The notes under the pieces are model-generated. The model saw nothing but the letters and a program-made list of their open reading frames with translations. It was not told the DNA's origin and searched no databases. This document shows positions 54,469-64,000 of a stretch of DNA of 64,000 nt, in pieces (the stretch's first letter is position 1; every line of letters starts with the position of its first letter). A program made the position numbers and the translations under genes. Source of the DNA: Megamerina dolium (lineage: Eukaryota > Arthropoda > Insecta > Diptera > Megamerinidae); contig OY978526.1 of assembly GCA_963854835.1 (NCBI GenBank), forward strand, positions 61,566,649 through 61,630,648. Reading direction: 5' to 3'.

Positions 54469-55364
54469 ATCTCTTCTCTCTCCCTCTCTATCTACCTTTT
54501 ACTATTTTGTAACAACACTATGGGTGATGTTTGAATATGAGAAAATGCGTATATAAACGATTATAAGCCGAAAGCAGACAATCATTCATTTGATATTTTC
54601 ATATACTTATATCCCTACTTATATCCCTATATAGAGATCACAAGAAAAAATAAAGCCCATAATGCTAAACAATTTTAAATATTTTTTTTCTATTGTCGGC
54701 TGCTCATTCTTTATTTGTACTATACATATAATCTTAGATGGCATAAACATTTTGTACTCAAATTTATTTATTTCATTTAATTTTTTCAAAAACATAACAT
54801 CTTATTTTATAAAAAAAATTAAAATTCAAATTATTTACTAAAAATTGATTTATTATAATGAATATCATTATCTAAAAATAAAAATGCGTTATCAATATCC
54901 AGTACGCATGTGCAATCATTTTTTATTCTATCCATATACATATGTACATACGTACATACATATCTGCAATATACAATCAAATTGAGAAGAACTTCGCACG
55001 CATGTAAACCACCGTTTGCAAACTCTATCACTTTCGTTTCTTTCTATTTGCCTATGTAAAAACTATATGTACGTATGCTCAGCAAAATACTATATTTCTC
55101 ATTGACAATTGCACTCAATCGGCAATACAGCTCTTGCGATTGAATTTTTGGCATTTTTGCTGACTTTGTCATTTTTATGGCATCCATCAGCCACCAAAAT
55201 CAAAAGTAAGACACGCCAACACACCAAATTGTTCGTCTTTCGTCGATTTCACTCGCATTGGTACCCACGCACACATCTACGCTTGCGTATTTGCTGTTGC
55301 TTTTGCTCTCGTTTTTTGGGGAAGAAAAATAATTATCAAATTTCTGATGTTCTGGTGTGCTAAT
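54469..55364. other. AT-rich intergenic sequence
   Basis: A CTCTCTCCCTC pyrimidine patch lies at 54474-54490. The small reading frame at 55109-55363 has no recognisable domain and I do not call it a gene. Confidence 0.4.
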
Positions 55365-58300
55365 GGGGTAGTGACGCGATTATATAGCCTCTCCTATCCA
55401 ATTGTCAGTCTCACCTACACGTCGGTGGATCCTGTCGATAACAGAAGAGGCTCTGACGACGTAACACTTTAAGCTAAGGTGTTGAGGTATCCGTGCCGAG
55501 AGCTGAATCGCTGGTAGTGTTTAAAGAACCAAGTCGTTAACGGTCCCCTCAGATGCCCAGGCAAGGTCGGTTGTATTAAGTGCCTTACCCTGGTATTCTG
55601 GCTCTGCTGGGGTGGACCCTACTTTCCAGATTACTCGTGGGATTCAAAAACGAGAACATACATCAAATAAAAAAAACCGGTAGTCAGGGAGAGCGCTCTG
55701 AGAGCGCTTTTGGAGGATGATCTCTTGGCCAGTAGTCAGGAGAGCATCAAAAACAAGGATGACAAGGGTGCCAGACATAGCACCGACCCTAATTTATCTA
55801 ATTTACCATCATCATCCAAGAAAGGGGGCACACCACCCACAGTGGCCCCCAAGAAGTCGAAGAAGTCGTCCGGTAACCTGATGAAAGCGAGGTATCAAAG
55901 CGCGCTCTTCATACTCGACAAGATCGCCAAAAATAAGAGAGATGGACAAGTTCACGAGCGGAACGCCGTGGACAAGGCCAGGTAGGGGGCGGTGGTCAGG
56001 CAGTACGAGACCTCCCTCGCAAATAAAGTAGCACAGCCACAGCAACATACGGATCCGAAGCAGACAGCAAAGCGGAATCGATCACACGACGTGACCGATC
56101 ACCCCGCGAAAAATGTCAAGTTCTCCAAGCTGGTTGGCCATTCAGATCGAAGAACAGCAGCGCAACAGCCAGCCAGTCTTTCTGCTTATGTGCAATGAGT
56201 CCCTGGAGGCACTCGAACAGAGGGAGAACAAACTTCGGTTTGGCATCAGGGAGGCCAAAATGAAGCCTCGGACAACCTTACAATCCTTCTCAGATAGGAG
56301 GACATCGACATCTGTCTCATACAGGAACCCTGGATATGGCGCTCAAAGATTATGGATCTGCACACCAGGGACTACAACCTTTTTTATACGCATAGGGAAG
56401 GTAAGCCTAGGGCTTGTATCCTGGTAAGGAATACAATTAATGCTTTCTTTCTACCTAATATTAGTTCTTACGATGTCGTAGTGGTCAAGATTGAGTCGCA
56501 AAGCGGTCGCAGTCTCACAATCGCTTCTGCGTACTTGGCGCATGATCATCCAGCGCCTCCCGAGGAGGTCCAACGACATATCAGCAACATCAAAACCAGC
56601 AAAGAGGATGATGCTCTATTGGGCTGCGACGCCAATACAAGACATGCGATGTGGGGAAGCAGCGAAACAAATGAGCGAGGTGAGTCTCTTTTTGATTTTA
56701 TAATATCCTATGATCTCAGCATTTGTAACAGGGGCGATTCACCTACCTTCACTTTCCCTGGTTCGGAAACCTGCAGGGGGTGGGAAGAAGTCGTTGACAT
56801 TACACTTACAACAAATTCTCCCGACCTTGTAATTCGTAACTGGATAGTTTCGAAACGAATCTCCCTGTCGGATAATCGAATGATTCTCTTTGATTTAGGC
56901 TGGGAGAGGGAGATTAGACCACCACGTAGAAACCCCAAACGAACATCCTGGAATCTATTTGACAAGGGAGTTAGCGTTAGACTCCGTAGAAATAGAACAA
57001 CCATAGAGTCCCGAGATAATCTAGAAGACCGTGTCAAGTCTCTAGAAAAAAGTTTTCAGGTGGCGTACAAAGTTGCCTGCCCCATATCTAGGAGTAAGAA
57101 GATTTTCCCGCCGTGGTAGGAGTGACCTGAGGTCCAAGTTCAGAAGAATCGTTAATGATTGCTATGCAACGGGTGACTTTCAGGAGTATATATATTCCCT
57201 TAGGGAATATAAAAAAGCTATACGGACTGCAAAGACAAAATCTTGGCGGGAATCTTGGCGAGAATCTCAGCAAGACTCGGTAAAATCCTGGCTAAAGATC
57301 ACTCAAACAAAACCTTTATAAAGCGTGCCGATGGCATTTGGGCGGAATCGGCGGCCGAAACTTTAGATATCCTCATAGATACTCATTTTCCAGACAGTCC
57401 TGAAGAGGCAACGCAAGGAAGCGAACCGGTACAGCAGGAAGTATAGGCGGCGCTGCTGAATAAAATCATGACTGAAGAGAAAATAGGCTGGGCAATTAAT
57501 AGTTTCTTACCTTTTAAGTCTCCGGGGGTAGACGGTATTCTCCCTATAATGATGCAGAAGACTCAGAAATCTTTGGTCAAGGAGCCAAAAGAGATCTTCC
57601 GTGCTTGTATTCGCTACAACCATATCCCGACTACATGGAGGAGAACAAGGGTGGTTTTCATTCCTAAATCGGGTAGAAGAGGACAAGAATTGTCCAAGGA
57701 GTTCAGGCCAATAAGCCTTATGTCCGTTGTATTAAAAACTCTAGAAAGAATCTTAGACTTATGTAACGGGAGCTTCTAGATGAGAAATCTCTCTCTACAG
57801 TGCAGCATGCGTACTTGAAGGGGAGGTCTACAGAAACTACGGCGTTTGTTGACGTAGAGGGAGCGTTCAATAACGTCGAGGCAGATTCCATTAGATCCGC
57901 GCTTGCCAGGACAAAAATAGCAGAACCAATTAGGAATTGGATCTCATCCCTACTTCTTAACCGTGAAATAACAGCTGAGCTAGGGGATGCGAAACGTAGC
58001 AAGCGGGTACATAGGAGCACACCGCAGGGGGGCATGTTGTCCCCCCAGCTCTGGCTCATAACTATAACCGATATCCTTGTGGAACTTAACGCAAATGGAG
58101 TTAAGATTGTAGCGTACGCTGATGATGTGGCGATCCTAGTCTCGGGTCCCTTCCCTTCCGTGATGAGTGAAATCATGGAAAGAACATTAACAAAACTAAG
58201 TAGGTGGGCACAAGATTGTGGCTTTAGGTTGAATCCGGATAAGACGGAGTTACTACTCTTTAAGGGGAAGTATAAACCACCTACCTTCAGACTACCAACA

Positions 58301-59060
58301 TTAAATGGACAACAATTAAACTTATCGATTAGTGCCAAGTATTTGGGACTGACTATAGACTGCAAACTGAACTGGACAACATGCATCGAGGAGAGAGTAC
58401 GGAGGGCCTGCATCGCTTTCTATGCTTGCAATTCGATGTTTGGTAAGAAATGGGGTCTAAGGCCAAACATGGTACTCTGGATATACAATGCGGTAGTGAG
58501 ACCGGTATTGACCTATGGCTCTGTAGTTTGGTGGGAAGCTTTAAGGAAGAACTATAACACCAATAAACTATAGAAAGTTCAGCGCACTGCGTGCATTGGC
58601 GTCACTGGGGCCTGTCGCACCTGCCTGCAGCGGCCTTGGGGGCTTGATGAACCTCCTTCCAATTGACTTGCACATACTATGTACTGCATCGCAAACGGCA
58701 CTCAGACTCGGGTAATCTGGATATGGGAAGTGTACTCAACAAGGACACAGTAGCATCCTTAGAAATGTACCTATAGATATAGTCGACAACAGGACGGACT
58801 TTTGCCCTCGCAAGCTGGCTTTTGAGAGATGCATAAAGGCAGTATTTCCAAGTAGAAATGAGTGGAAGAAAAGTGGGATCCTGACTGGTAGGGATACACA
58901 AATTTTCACTGATGGTTCCAAAATGGACTCTGGAGTTGGAGCAGGAATCTATTCGGAGTCCTTAGAAATATCAACGTCCGTAAAAGTCCCTTCTTACTGT
59001 GGATAAAAACGGCATTTTGTTTGCTACTTGAGCGACCAGGGTCGCAGCCATTCTACCTAT
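55365..59060 (+). mobile_element. LOA-like LINE, long but inactivated
   Basis: Base composition is clearly more GC-rich than the flanks. ORF1 pieces at 55710-56198 are Lys/Ser-rich with no zinc knuckle visible. ORF2 starts near 56195 with NLTILLR and DIDICLIQEPW. Its endonuclease continues at 56352-57119 (RACILVRNTINAFFL, LLGCDANTRHAMWGS, GWEEVVDITLT). The reverse transcriptase reads FKSPGVDGILPIMMQ, EFRPISLMSVVLKTLERIL, STPQGGMLSPQLWLI and KIVAYADDVAILV (catalytic YADD near 58115). The frame runs to 58573. An RNase H start, IFTDGSKMDSGVGAGIYSES, follows at about 58905 and is cut short at 59000. EN-RT-RNase H order fits the LOA group. At least five stops or frameshifts are seen. Confidence 0.85.
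57800..58573 (+). pseudogene. LINE reverse transcriptase core (intact catalytic motif)
   Basis: This open stretch of 257 codons includes TTAFVDVEGAFNNVEADSIR (Asp of motif A), the TPQGG block, YADD with both metal-binding aspartates, RLNPDKTELLLF, KYLGLTIDCKLNW and TYGSVVWWEAL. The upstream part of the same enzyme (57468-57779) is in another frame, so the whole protein is not made. Confidence 0.85.
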
Positions 59061-59458
59061 CTACCTACCTCTGATGTTATATTTTGTTTTCCATATACAA
59101 AACAAATTCATTCGTAACAAGGCGGGTCGAATTCGTATGGCGAAATACCTGCTTTTCTCCAGGCTGCCGAAGGTAAATTTTCATAAACGATTGGAACAAA
59201 TAGTTCTCTTTTTTTTTTTTGCTTCATATATGGAAATCTGACATCAGTATATGTAAATCTCAAAATGTAAGATATATTAACTGATATAAAATTTTTATTT
59301 TTACTCTATGAAAGAAAAAAAGAAGAAACTCCATAAAAATCTAATGATCTAATCTTTGAGTAAAGCAATGAGAGTATCAATAACAATAATAACTATTTTC
59401 TTAATTGCTTTAATTCTTTATTTCTTTCGATAGAGAGTGATAAAGAAACTGATAATTC
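59061..59458. other. AT-rich intergenic sequence
   Basis: Nothing was recognised apart from a patch at about 59115-59150 resembling 2755-2780. Confidence 0.35.
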
Positions 59459-59600
59459 TTTAAATATATTCTATGAAAAATTTTAACTCAATTTCGTTTT
59501 GTCATTATAATCTCATTGATAATTCAGAGAGAAAACAACAATATTGGCAGCCAAGTCTACTCACACGAAACTCAGTCACTCATAAATAAAGTGTGCAACT
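59459..59600 (+). repeat. About 145-bp dispersed direct repeat, copy 1
   Basis: TCATTATAATCTCATTGATA, AATTCAGAGAG, GGCAGCC.AGTCTA and AAAGTGTGCAACTATATTTT recur in the same order at 61046-61196, 1.6 kb downstream, with about 10-15 percent visible differences. No terminal repeats, so this is either an old local duplication or an unknown dispersed repeat. Confidence 0.8.
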
Positions 59601-60129
59601 ATATTTTCTACATATAAATGGCGCTGCGCAATTATCAGTCTACTCTTGTTATTCTATCCTCTTTGTATGAGATTTAAAATAAAAACCCTCTACATAACTC
59701 AAGTGTTTGAGGCCATGCTCCTGCAGACTTGATGATGACAAATTTAGAATGAGAGAACAAACGAAAAATTTATTTCGTGCATTCTGTTACACATATACAT
59801 TGAATCGGGCCAAATTTTGTAGCCACGATCGTATAGCAAAAGCGGAAGCTGCTATGCTTTTAGGTCTAAAATTAATGTTGACGCTCCAAATTTTCAGAAA
59901 TTAGTATTTCTATCCATACAAAAATATTTTTTATAATGTTTTGCATAGAAAAATTATTTAGTTTTGAAAATGCGCTAGGTCAACATTATTTTAGACCCAC
60001 GATATCGTGGAAAAATATACAATACTTACAAGCTATGTTAGCTATTTTTTGCTATACAAATTTGACCCGCCCTATCACCCATGTGTGCATTTGTTTTGTG
60101 TATCAAGACCAAATTGAAAATCAGAGTTT

Positions 60130-60327
60130 TGCTGCAACTAGCCACCGACGTAGCGTTCGTACCGCCCGTACGTAAGAACATACAAAATTGCATTGATTTT
60201 CTCCGCTCCGAGCAACGTCTACGTCACCGTCATACGGTGGTGAGTTTTCGTTAACACGACATACTCATAAGATAGGTCGTGTCAGCTGACACGTTCTACG
60301 TTTTTACGTCGGTGGCTAGTTGCAGCA
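60130..60327. mobile_element. 198-bp MITE derived from the fold-back family
   Basis: The ends TGCTGCAACTAGCCACCGAC are identical to those of the 1.0 kb palindrome at 12152-13162 and are flanked by TTT on both sides. The right part (CGAGCAACGTCTACGTCACC, GGTCGTGTCAGCTGACACG) matches the right arm of the large element, while most of the left arm and centre is deleted. It was therefore formed by internal deletion and moved by a shared transposase. Confidence 0.92.
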
Positions 60328-60780
60328 TTTCTGGTTCTTCCTCTTCCTCAAGATACGAAAGCAAAAGCAATAACCAGAACGCATGCGTAGATATGTGTGA
60401 GTGTGTATGGCAATGCGTGGATAATCAACGAAAGACGAACAATTTGATGTGCTGGCTGCTGAGCAAGCACAAAATAATAAAATCTTGAAAAATAGCAAAA
60501 ATTCAATCGCATGCTTGCTGTGTTGCCGATCTCGCGTATTTATCAATGAAAAATAGACAATTACATACGTACATATAGTTTTTACGTAGTAAAATATGTA
60601 GAAAACGAAAAATGAGAGCAATAGGAAGAAACAGATAATAGAGTTGATTTGTTTGCAGTAGGTAAATATTGGATGATTTCTTATTGAAATTCACTTGTGT
60701 TTCTATAAATAAAACATTTTGGTAAGAATTAATTATTGTAAACAAATTAAATTTTTATACAAAATTGTGTTCCATGATAA

Positions 60781-60945
60781 TTTAATTAATCCTCATTACC
60801 TACCTAATATTTTTAATAAATGTTGATATTCGTTATTTTTGAAAAATGTATTTTAGATTTAGATTTAATTTAATTAATCCTCATTACCTACCTAATATTT
60901 TTAATAAATGTTGATATTCGTTATTTTTGAAAAATGTATTTTAGA
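60781..60945 (+). repeat. 88-bp exact tandem duplication
   Basis: TTTAATTAATCCTCATTACC at 60781 recurs at 60869. About 76 bp, through GAAAAATGTATTTTAGA, is identical in both copies. The identity suggests a recent duplication or an assembly artefact. Confidence 0.93.
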
Positions 60946-61045
60946 ATTATCCTATATAATTTCAATATTAAATGAATTTTTATCGTCGGGTTCATACATA
61001 GGAGCATATGAAAGTATTTATATATGTGATAAACAAACTGAAAAT

Positions 61046-61196
61046 TCTTAAAATATATTATATGAAAAACTTGTACTCAATTTCTTTTTGTCATTATAAT
61101 CTCATTGATAATTCAGAGAGTGAACAACTATGATGGCAGCCGAGTCTATTCACAGAAAACTCTGTCACTCATAGATAAAGTGTGCAACTATATTTT
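61046..61196 (+). repeat. About 145-bp dispersed direct repeat, copy 2
   Basis: Partner of 59459-59600, in the same orientation. Confidence 0.8.
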
Positions 61197-62142
61197 CAGA
61201 AGAATTTCATCAGAATTTGGGTATACGATTTTTGATTTCACAGTTTTTAGAGTTGAATAACCTCTTCAATAATATTTTATATTAATATTTTATATTAAAA
61301 TTTATTTTAATATTTTATCTTTTAAATATAACAATGTTGCTATACAAAAAAGTATTATTCTTACTACACTTCATCGAATTTTTCGATGTTTTCTTTCAAT
61401 AAAATATATAATAATTTGATTTTGTGGTTAAATTTATCTAAAAAAATACATTTTGGTGCGATTTTTCTAGGTTAAATCTCTTATTTCCAATGTGGTGGAA
61501 AATTTCATATTGCTTTCTTCTGAGAATGTGAACCACAAAACATAAACAAAAAGTTGTCTGACGATTTGATTGACCTTCCTTCAGATATCTAATGGACTAC
61601 CAGTGATCTAGCTTTAATGGCTCGTAAATAGTTGGTTGTTTGCCTCAGTCATCCATAATAATCGGTAAGTTTGTGCCGTTTGAGCAGCACTCAAAATATT
61701 GGAACATTATGCAAAATAAAACGATTTTTCTCTTTTATTTATTTTACAACTTTATTTTCAAATTATAAATTAATAAAAAATAATAATTAAACTAATTTCA
61801 TGTGGGGGTATCGCTAAAAGAATAATAATAATTAATATTATTACAATAATAGCCATAATAATAATGATAATAATTATTATTTAGATAATTTCCAAAATGA
61901 AGACATGCGATTGAAGGATGCAACATTGAGAATGTATAGATGTTTGTAAGTTTGTATGTATGTATGTATGTAGATCGAACACAAAGAGAAATAATAGGAT
62001 AGTAAGTAAATACATAAACTAACATAAATGAATTAATGTTCATTTGTTACTTGTTGGTTGTATGGAAAAATTAAAATTTTTAATTTTTGGTTTAGTTTAA
62101 AATTAATTTAAAAGTACAATACGAATATGTACACGTACACAT
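61197..62142. other. AT-rich sequence, includes probable 3' UTR of the lectin gene
   Basis: AATAATAATTATT and TATGTATGTATG repeats lie at 61820-61975. The lectin stop is at 62143-62145 on minus, so the upper part of this region is likely its 3' UTR. Confidence 0.45.
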
Positions 62143-62505
62143 TTATATGCGCAAAGTGGGATTTGTGTAGCGCACATATTTGAGTAAAGCATCATTCTCC
62201 TCACAGACGAATGGTTTCTTATGATGACAAGCAACATCATGCCAATTGACACCATCATTGTAGAATTGATTCAACAGTGCCAAACAGTTTTCGGGGGCAC
62301 CATTCTGTTTGAATTCACGATTATCGGGTTGAGGTAAACCAATACCACCAGATGGTGACCAATCACCTTGTGAGCGTTCGCTAGTAGGTGCAAGTTTTTG
62401 CAAAGTTGCAGTCCAGAACCAGCCATTAATGTGTGCGGGTTGTAAATCGGGACGTTCGCATCCTTTGAAATCGCATAGACGGCCGCTAGTCCAAATATAT
62501 TTTAC
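62143..62505 (-). CDS. C-type lectin domain protein, last exon
   Basis: The exon begins after TTTTAG at 62506-62507 and runs 120 codons in phase 0 to a TAA at 62143. It reads VKYIWTSGRLCDFKGCERPD, NGWFWTATLQKLAPTSERS, then QPDNREFKQNGAPENCLALL, GVNWHDVACHHKKPFVCEEN and a short tail. The WTSG, QPDN, ENCLAL, WHDVAC and PFVCE blocks are the second half of a C-type lectin fold with its disulphide cysteines. QPD is normally linked with galactose-type ligands, though the full site (EPN/QPD...WND) is not canonical, since WND reads WHD. Closest by memory are secreted Drosophila lectins such as CG4115/CG6055. A signal peptide and earlier exons lie to the right, probably outside the window. Confidence 0.88.
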   Translation of the reverse strand, partial: VKYIWTSGRLCDFKGCERPDLQPAHINGWFWTATLQKLAPTSERSQGDWSPSGGIGLPQPDNREFKQNGAPENCLALLNQFYNDGVNWHDVACHHKKPFVCEENDALLKYVRYTNPTLRI

Positions 62506-62507
62506 CT

Positions 62508-63205
62508 AAAATGATGAAAAATAAACGGAAAGAAGACGTAAGTTGAAAAGTCTCTACTTAAAGATTGAGGATGTGGATATCTGATAAATATAATATATAT
62601 GTGCTCGTATATAATTGTCTTTATCATCTGTTATAATTATGTATTATTCTGAAATATGAAAAGTTTTATTGTTTCCTCAAAATTGTACTCTTTACCCAAT
62701 ACGCCAATACCAGTGAATTCTTAGTGCGGCAATTAGATAGAGAGTATGAGTCATATCATCCCATCACTCGACGAGTTTATGTAGAAAAAACTACAGCAGT
62801 GTTATATGTACTTCAGAGAGTCGACTGGATTTCTTTTACCCAAAACCCCCGTCCCAATTTCTTTCTTCTTTCTCTTGCATTATTCAAAAGTAATAAAGAG
62901 AAACTCAAAAGGCCTATAGCTAAATTTATGAATTGCCATTATAGTACGTACATATGTGCATATATGTCACTAATAATTGTACGTGTAAATATGCACTGAC
63001 ACCAATTGGTACTCAGACATCAAATAATGAATAAAATATTTGTACAATGATAAATAGATAAAAGTAATAATTTAAAAAATTGTTAGTAAAAATAATAATT
63101 ACATTAAACATAATAATAATATTAATAATAATTGTAATGTGCTACAAAACAAAAAACCTGTTAACCATTGTTTATTTATATACTGTAGATACAAATATGT
63201 ATAAG
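62508..63205. other. Probable intron of the lectin gene
   Basis: AT-rich sequence with no exon recognised. The small plus-strand frame at 62724-62999 has no domain and is not called. Confidence 0.4.
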
Positions 63206-63770
63206 ATACAATAGAAGCTCACAAATTAGAACCCTCAGAAATTCGAAACTTCCAGTTATTAGAACCAAACACTTTGAAATAGGAAGGAAAATATAAAGGG
63301 GATTCCCCAAACAAATTTTATAATGCCTTTTATATGTTTGTTTGCAAAGTTTAGTTGAGACTTGTTTGCAAAGCAGTATAAAGTGGAAGCAGCTCGTAAA
63401 AAATGTCGTCCAAACCAAAAATAAATACACTTACTTTGGGGCAAAAGATTGAAATTTTAAATAAACTACAATAGATTAAGGTGTACAAGCCAATCGACTA
63501 GATCGTGATATCAATGTTACGACGACTGCAATCAGCTGATCAGGAAAGCACTGATTCTGGACGCTAAATCCATGAGGAAGCGAAAGCAAGAGGTATGCAC
63601 TCTGCTGAGTATCCGCAAATGGAGAATCGAGTGAATGCATTGTTTTTGACTTAACGCGAAAAGAATTGCACAAGACCAAGACCACGGGCCAAGATCAAAG
63701 ACAAAAGCTAAACGAATTTGTAACGAATTGTATCCTGATAAAAATGGTCGAACGTAACTAATCTTAAAAT
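63206..63770 (+). mobile_element. pogo/Tigger-like relic, N-terminal part
   Basis: An end-like ATACAATAGAAGCTCACAAA with repeated AATTAGAACC/AATTCGAAAC motifs is followed by ATG at 63403: MSSKPKINTLTLGQKIEILN, the psq-type helix-turn-helix of pogo/Tigger (CENP-B-like) transposases. A stop follows, then in another frame HEEAKARGMHSAEYPQMENR, matching the second DNA-binding segment. The catalytic region is absent; a SINE lies just beyond. Confidence 0.65.
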
Positions 63771-63772
63771 AA

Positions 63773-64000
63773 AAAAAAAAATAAATATGTGACCACATAA
63801 AGCCCCAAAGGGCTCATTGGCCGAGCTTCTCTTCCATTACTGTTGTGCGTCTTAAATTTTGGACAATATTAGAAGGGACCTACTTATTTTAGCCGGTTCC
63901 GAACGGCAGAACACTTGTGACATCACTTTTTCTGAGCTTTGTCACAGAGTTCTTTAAGAAGCTTTTTCATGGCAAGTTGTTACTGTCGGAAGAATTGCCA
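63773..64000 (-). mobile_element. SINE, runs off the window end
   Basis: The minus strand matches the SINE family from its TTTATTT tail through CAGTAATGGAAGAGAAGCTC, GTGATGTCACAAGTGTTC-type body and GGCAATTCTTCCGACAG. The tRNA-like head would lie beyond 64000. Confidence 0.92.

Noticed and set aside
57718..58413. 231-codon minus-strand frame
   Set aside because: It is the shadow of the LINE reverse transcriptase frame at 57800-58573, which carries YADD.
62724..62999. 91-codon plus-strand frame upstream of the lectin exon
   Set aside because: It lies in the probable lectin intron and shows no domain; the hydrophobic parts are AT-rich artefacts.

Overview
The window is AT-rich, intron-bearing insect DNA. 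It carries a complete oskar gene whose long-Oskar N-terminus, LOTUS domain and OSK domain are all close to the Drosophila protein. It also carries insect-type genes for mitochondrial succinyl-CoA ligase beta and CTNNBL1, and a dense load of mariner, Tc1, Harbinger, helentron-like, LINE and SINE elements. Together these point to a higher dipteran. A non-Drosophila acalyptrate such as a tephritid fruit fly is my inference, not something the sequence proves. From memory, the succinyl-CoA ligase and CTNNBL1 genes carry consecutive numbers in Drosophila (CG11963 and CG11964) and oskar maps to the same part of chromosome 3R, so a conserved block is likely.

Layout. 1-16.8 kb is mostly repeats: microsatellites, a decayed mariner, a nearly intact Tc1-like element with inner repeats, a helentron-like (DINE-1/HINE-type) element, a mariner relic, and a jockey-like LINE split by a 1.0 kb fold-back palindrome. 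At 16.86-17.59 kb (minus strand) is the first coding exon of a large gene with an N-terminal CARD-like fold split by a Gly/Ser linker; the rest of that gene lies outside the window. 18-30 kb holds further transposon relics, a Tc1/mariner-superfamily element inside a TA microsatellite, and a full-length tRNA-derived SINE with a perfect target duplication inside a LINE. 30.1-33.9 kb is oskar: five coding exons and about 1.1 kb of 3' UTR with a candidate dimerisation hairpin. 35-45 kb holds LINE fragments, a decayed R4/Dong-like LINE next to TAA repeats, and a three-level nest (palindrome, helentron-like element, Tc1 relic). 46.6-52.8 kb is the gene-dense part: succinyl-CoA ligase beta (plus), a Lys/Ser/Cys-rich don juan-like exon (plus), and CTNNBL1 (minus). 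53.3-54.5 kb is a Harbinger element and 55.4-59.1 kb a GC-richer LOA-like LINE. 60-64 kb holds a short derivative of the fold-back family, local duplications, the last exon of a C-type lectin (minus), a pogo-like relic and a SINE running off the end.

The host genes are functionally unrelated: germ plasm assembly (oskar), the TCA cycle (succinyl-CoA ligase), spliceosome-associated armadillo protein (CTNNBL1), probable sperm tail protein, and extracellular lectin. The most noteworthy items are the oskar 3' UTR hairpin with a self-complementary loop, the split CARD exon, the two palindromic element families and the nested insertion history. Exon structures were derived by reading splice sites and checking that phases join; no search or alignment was run.
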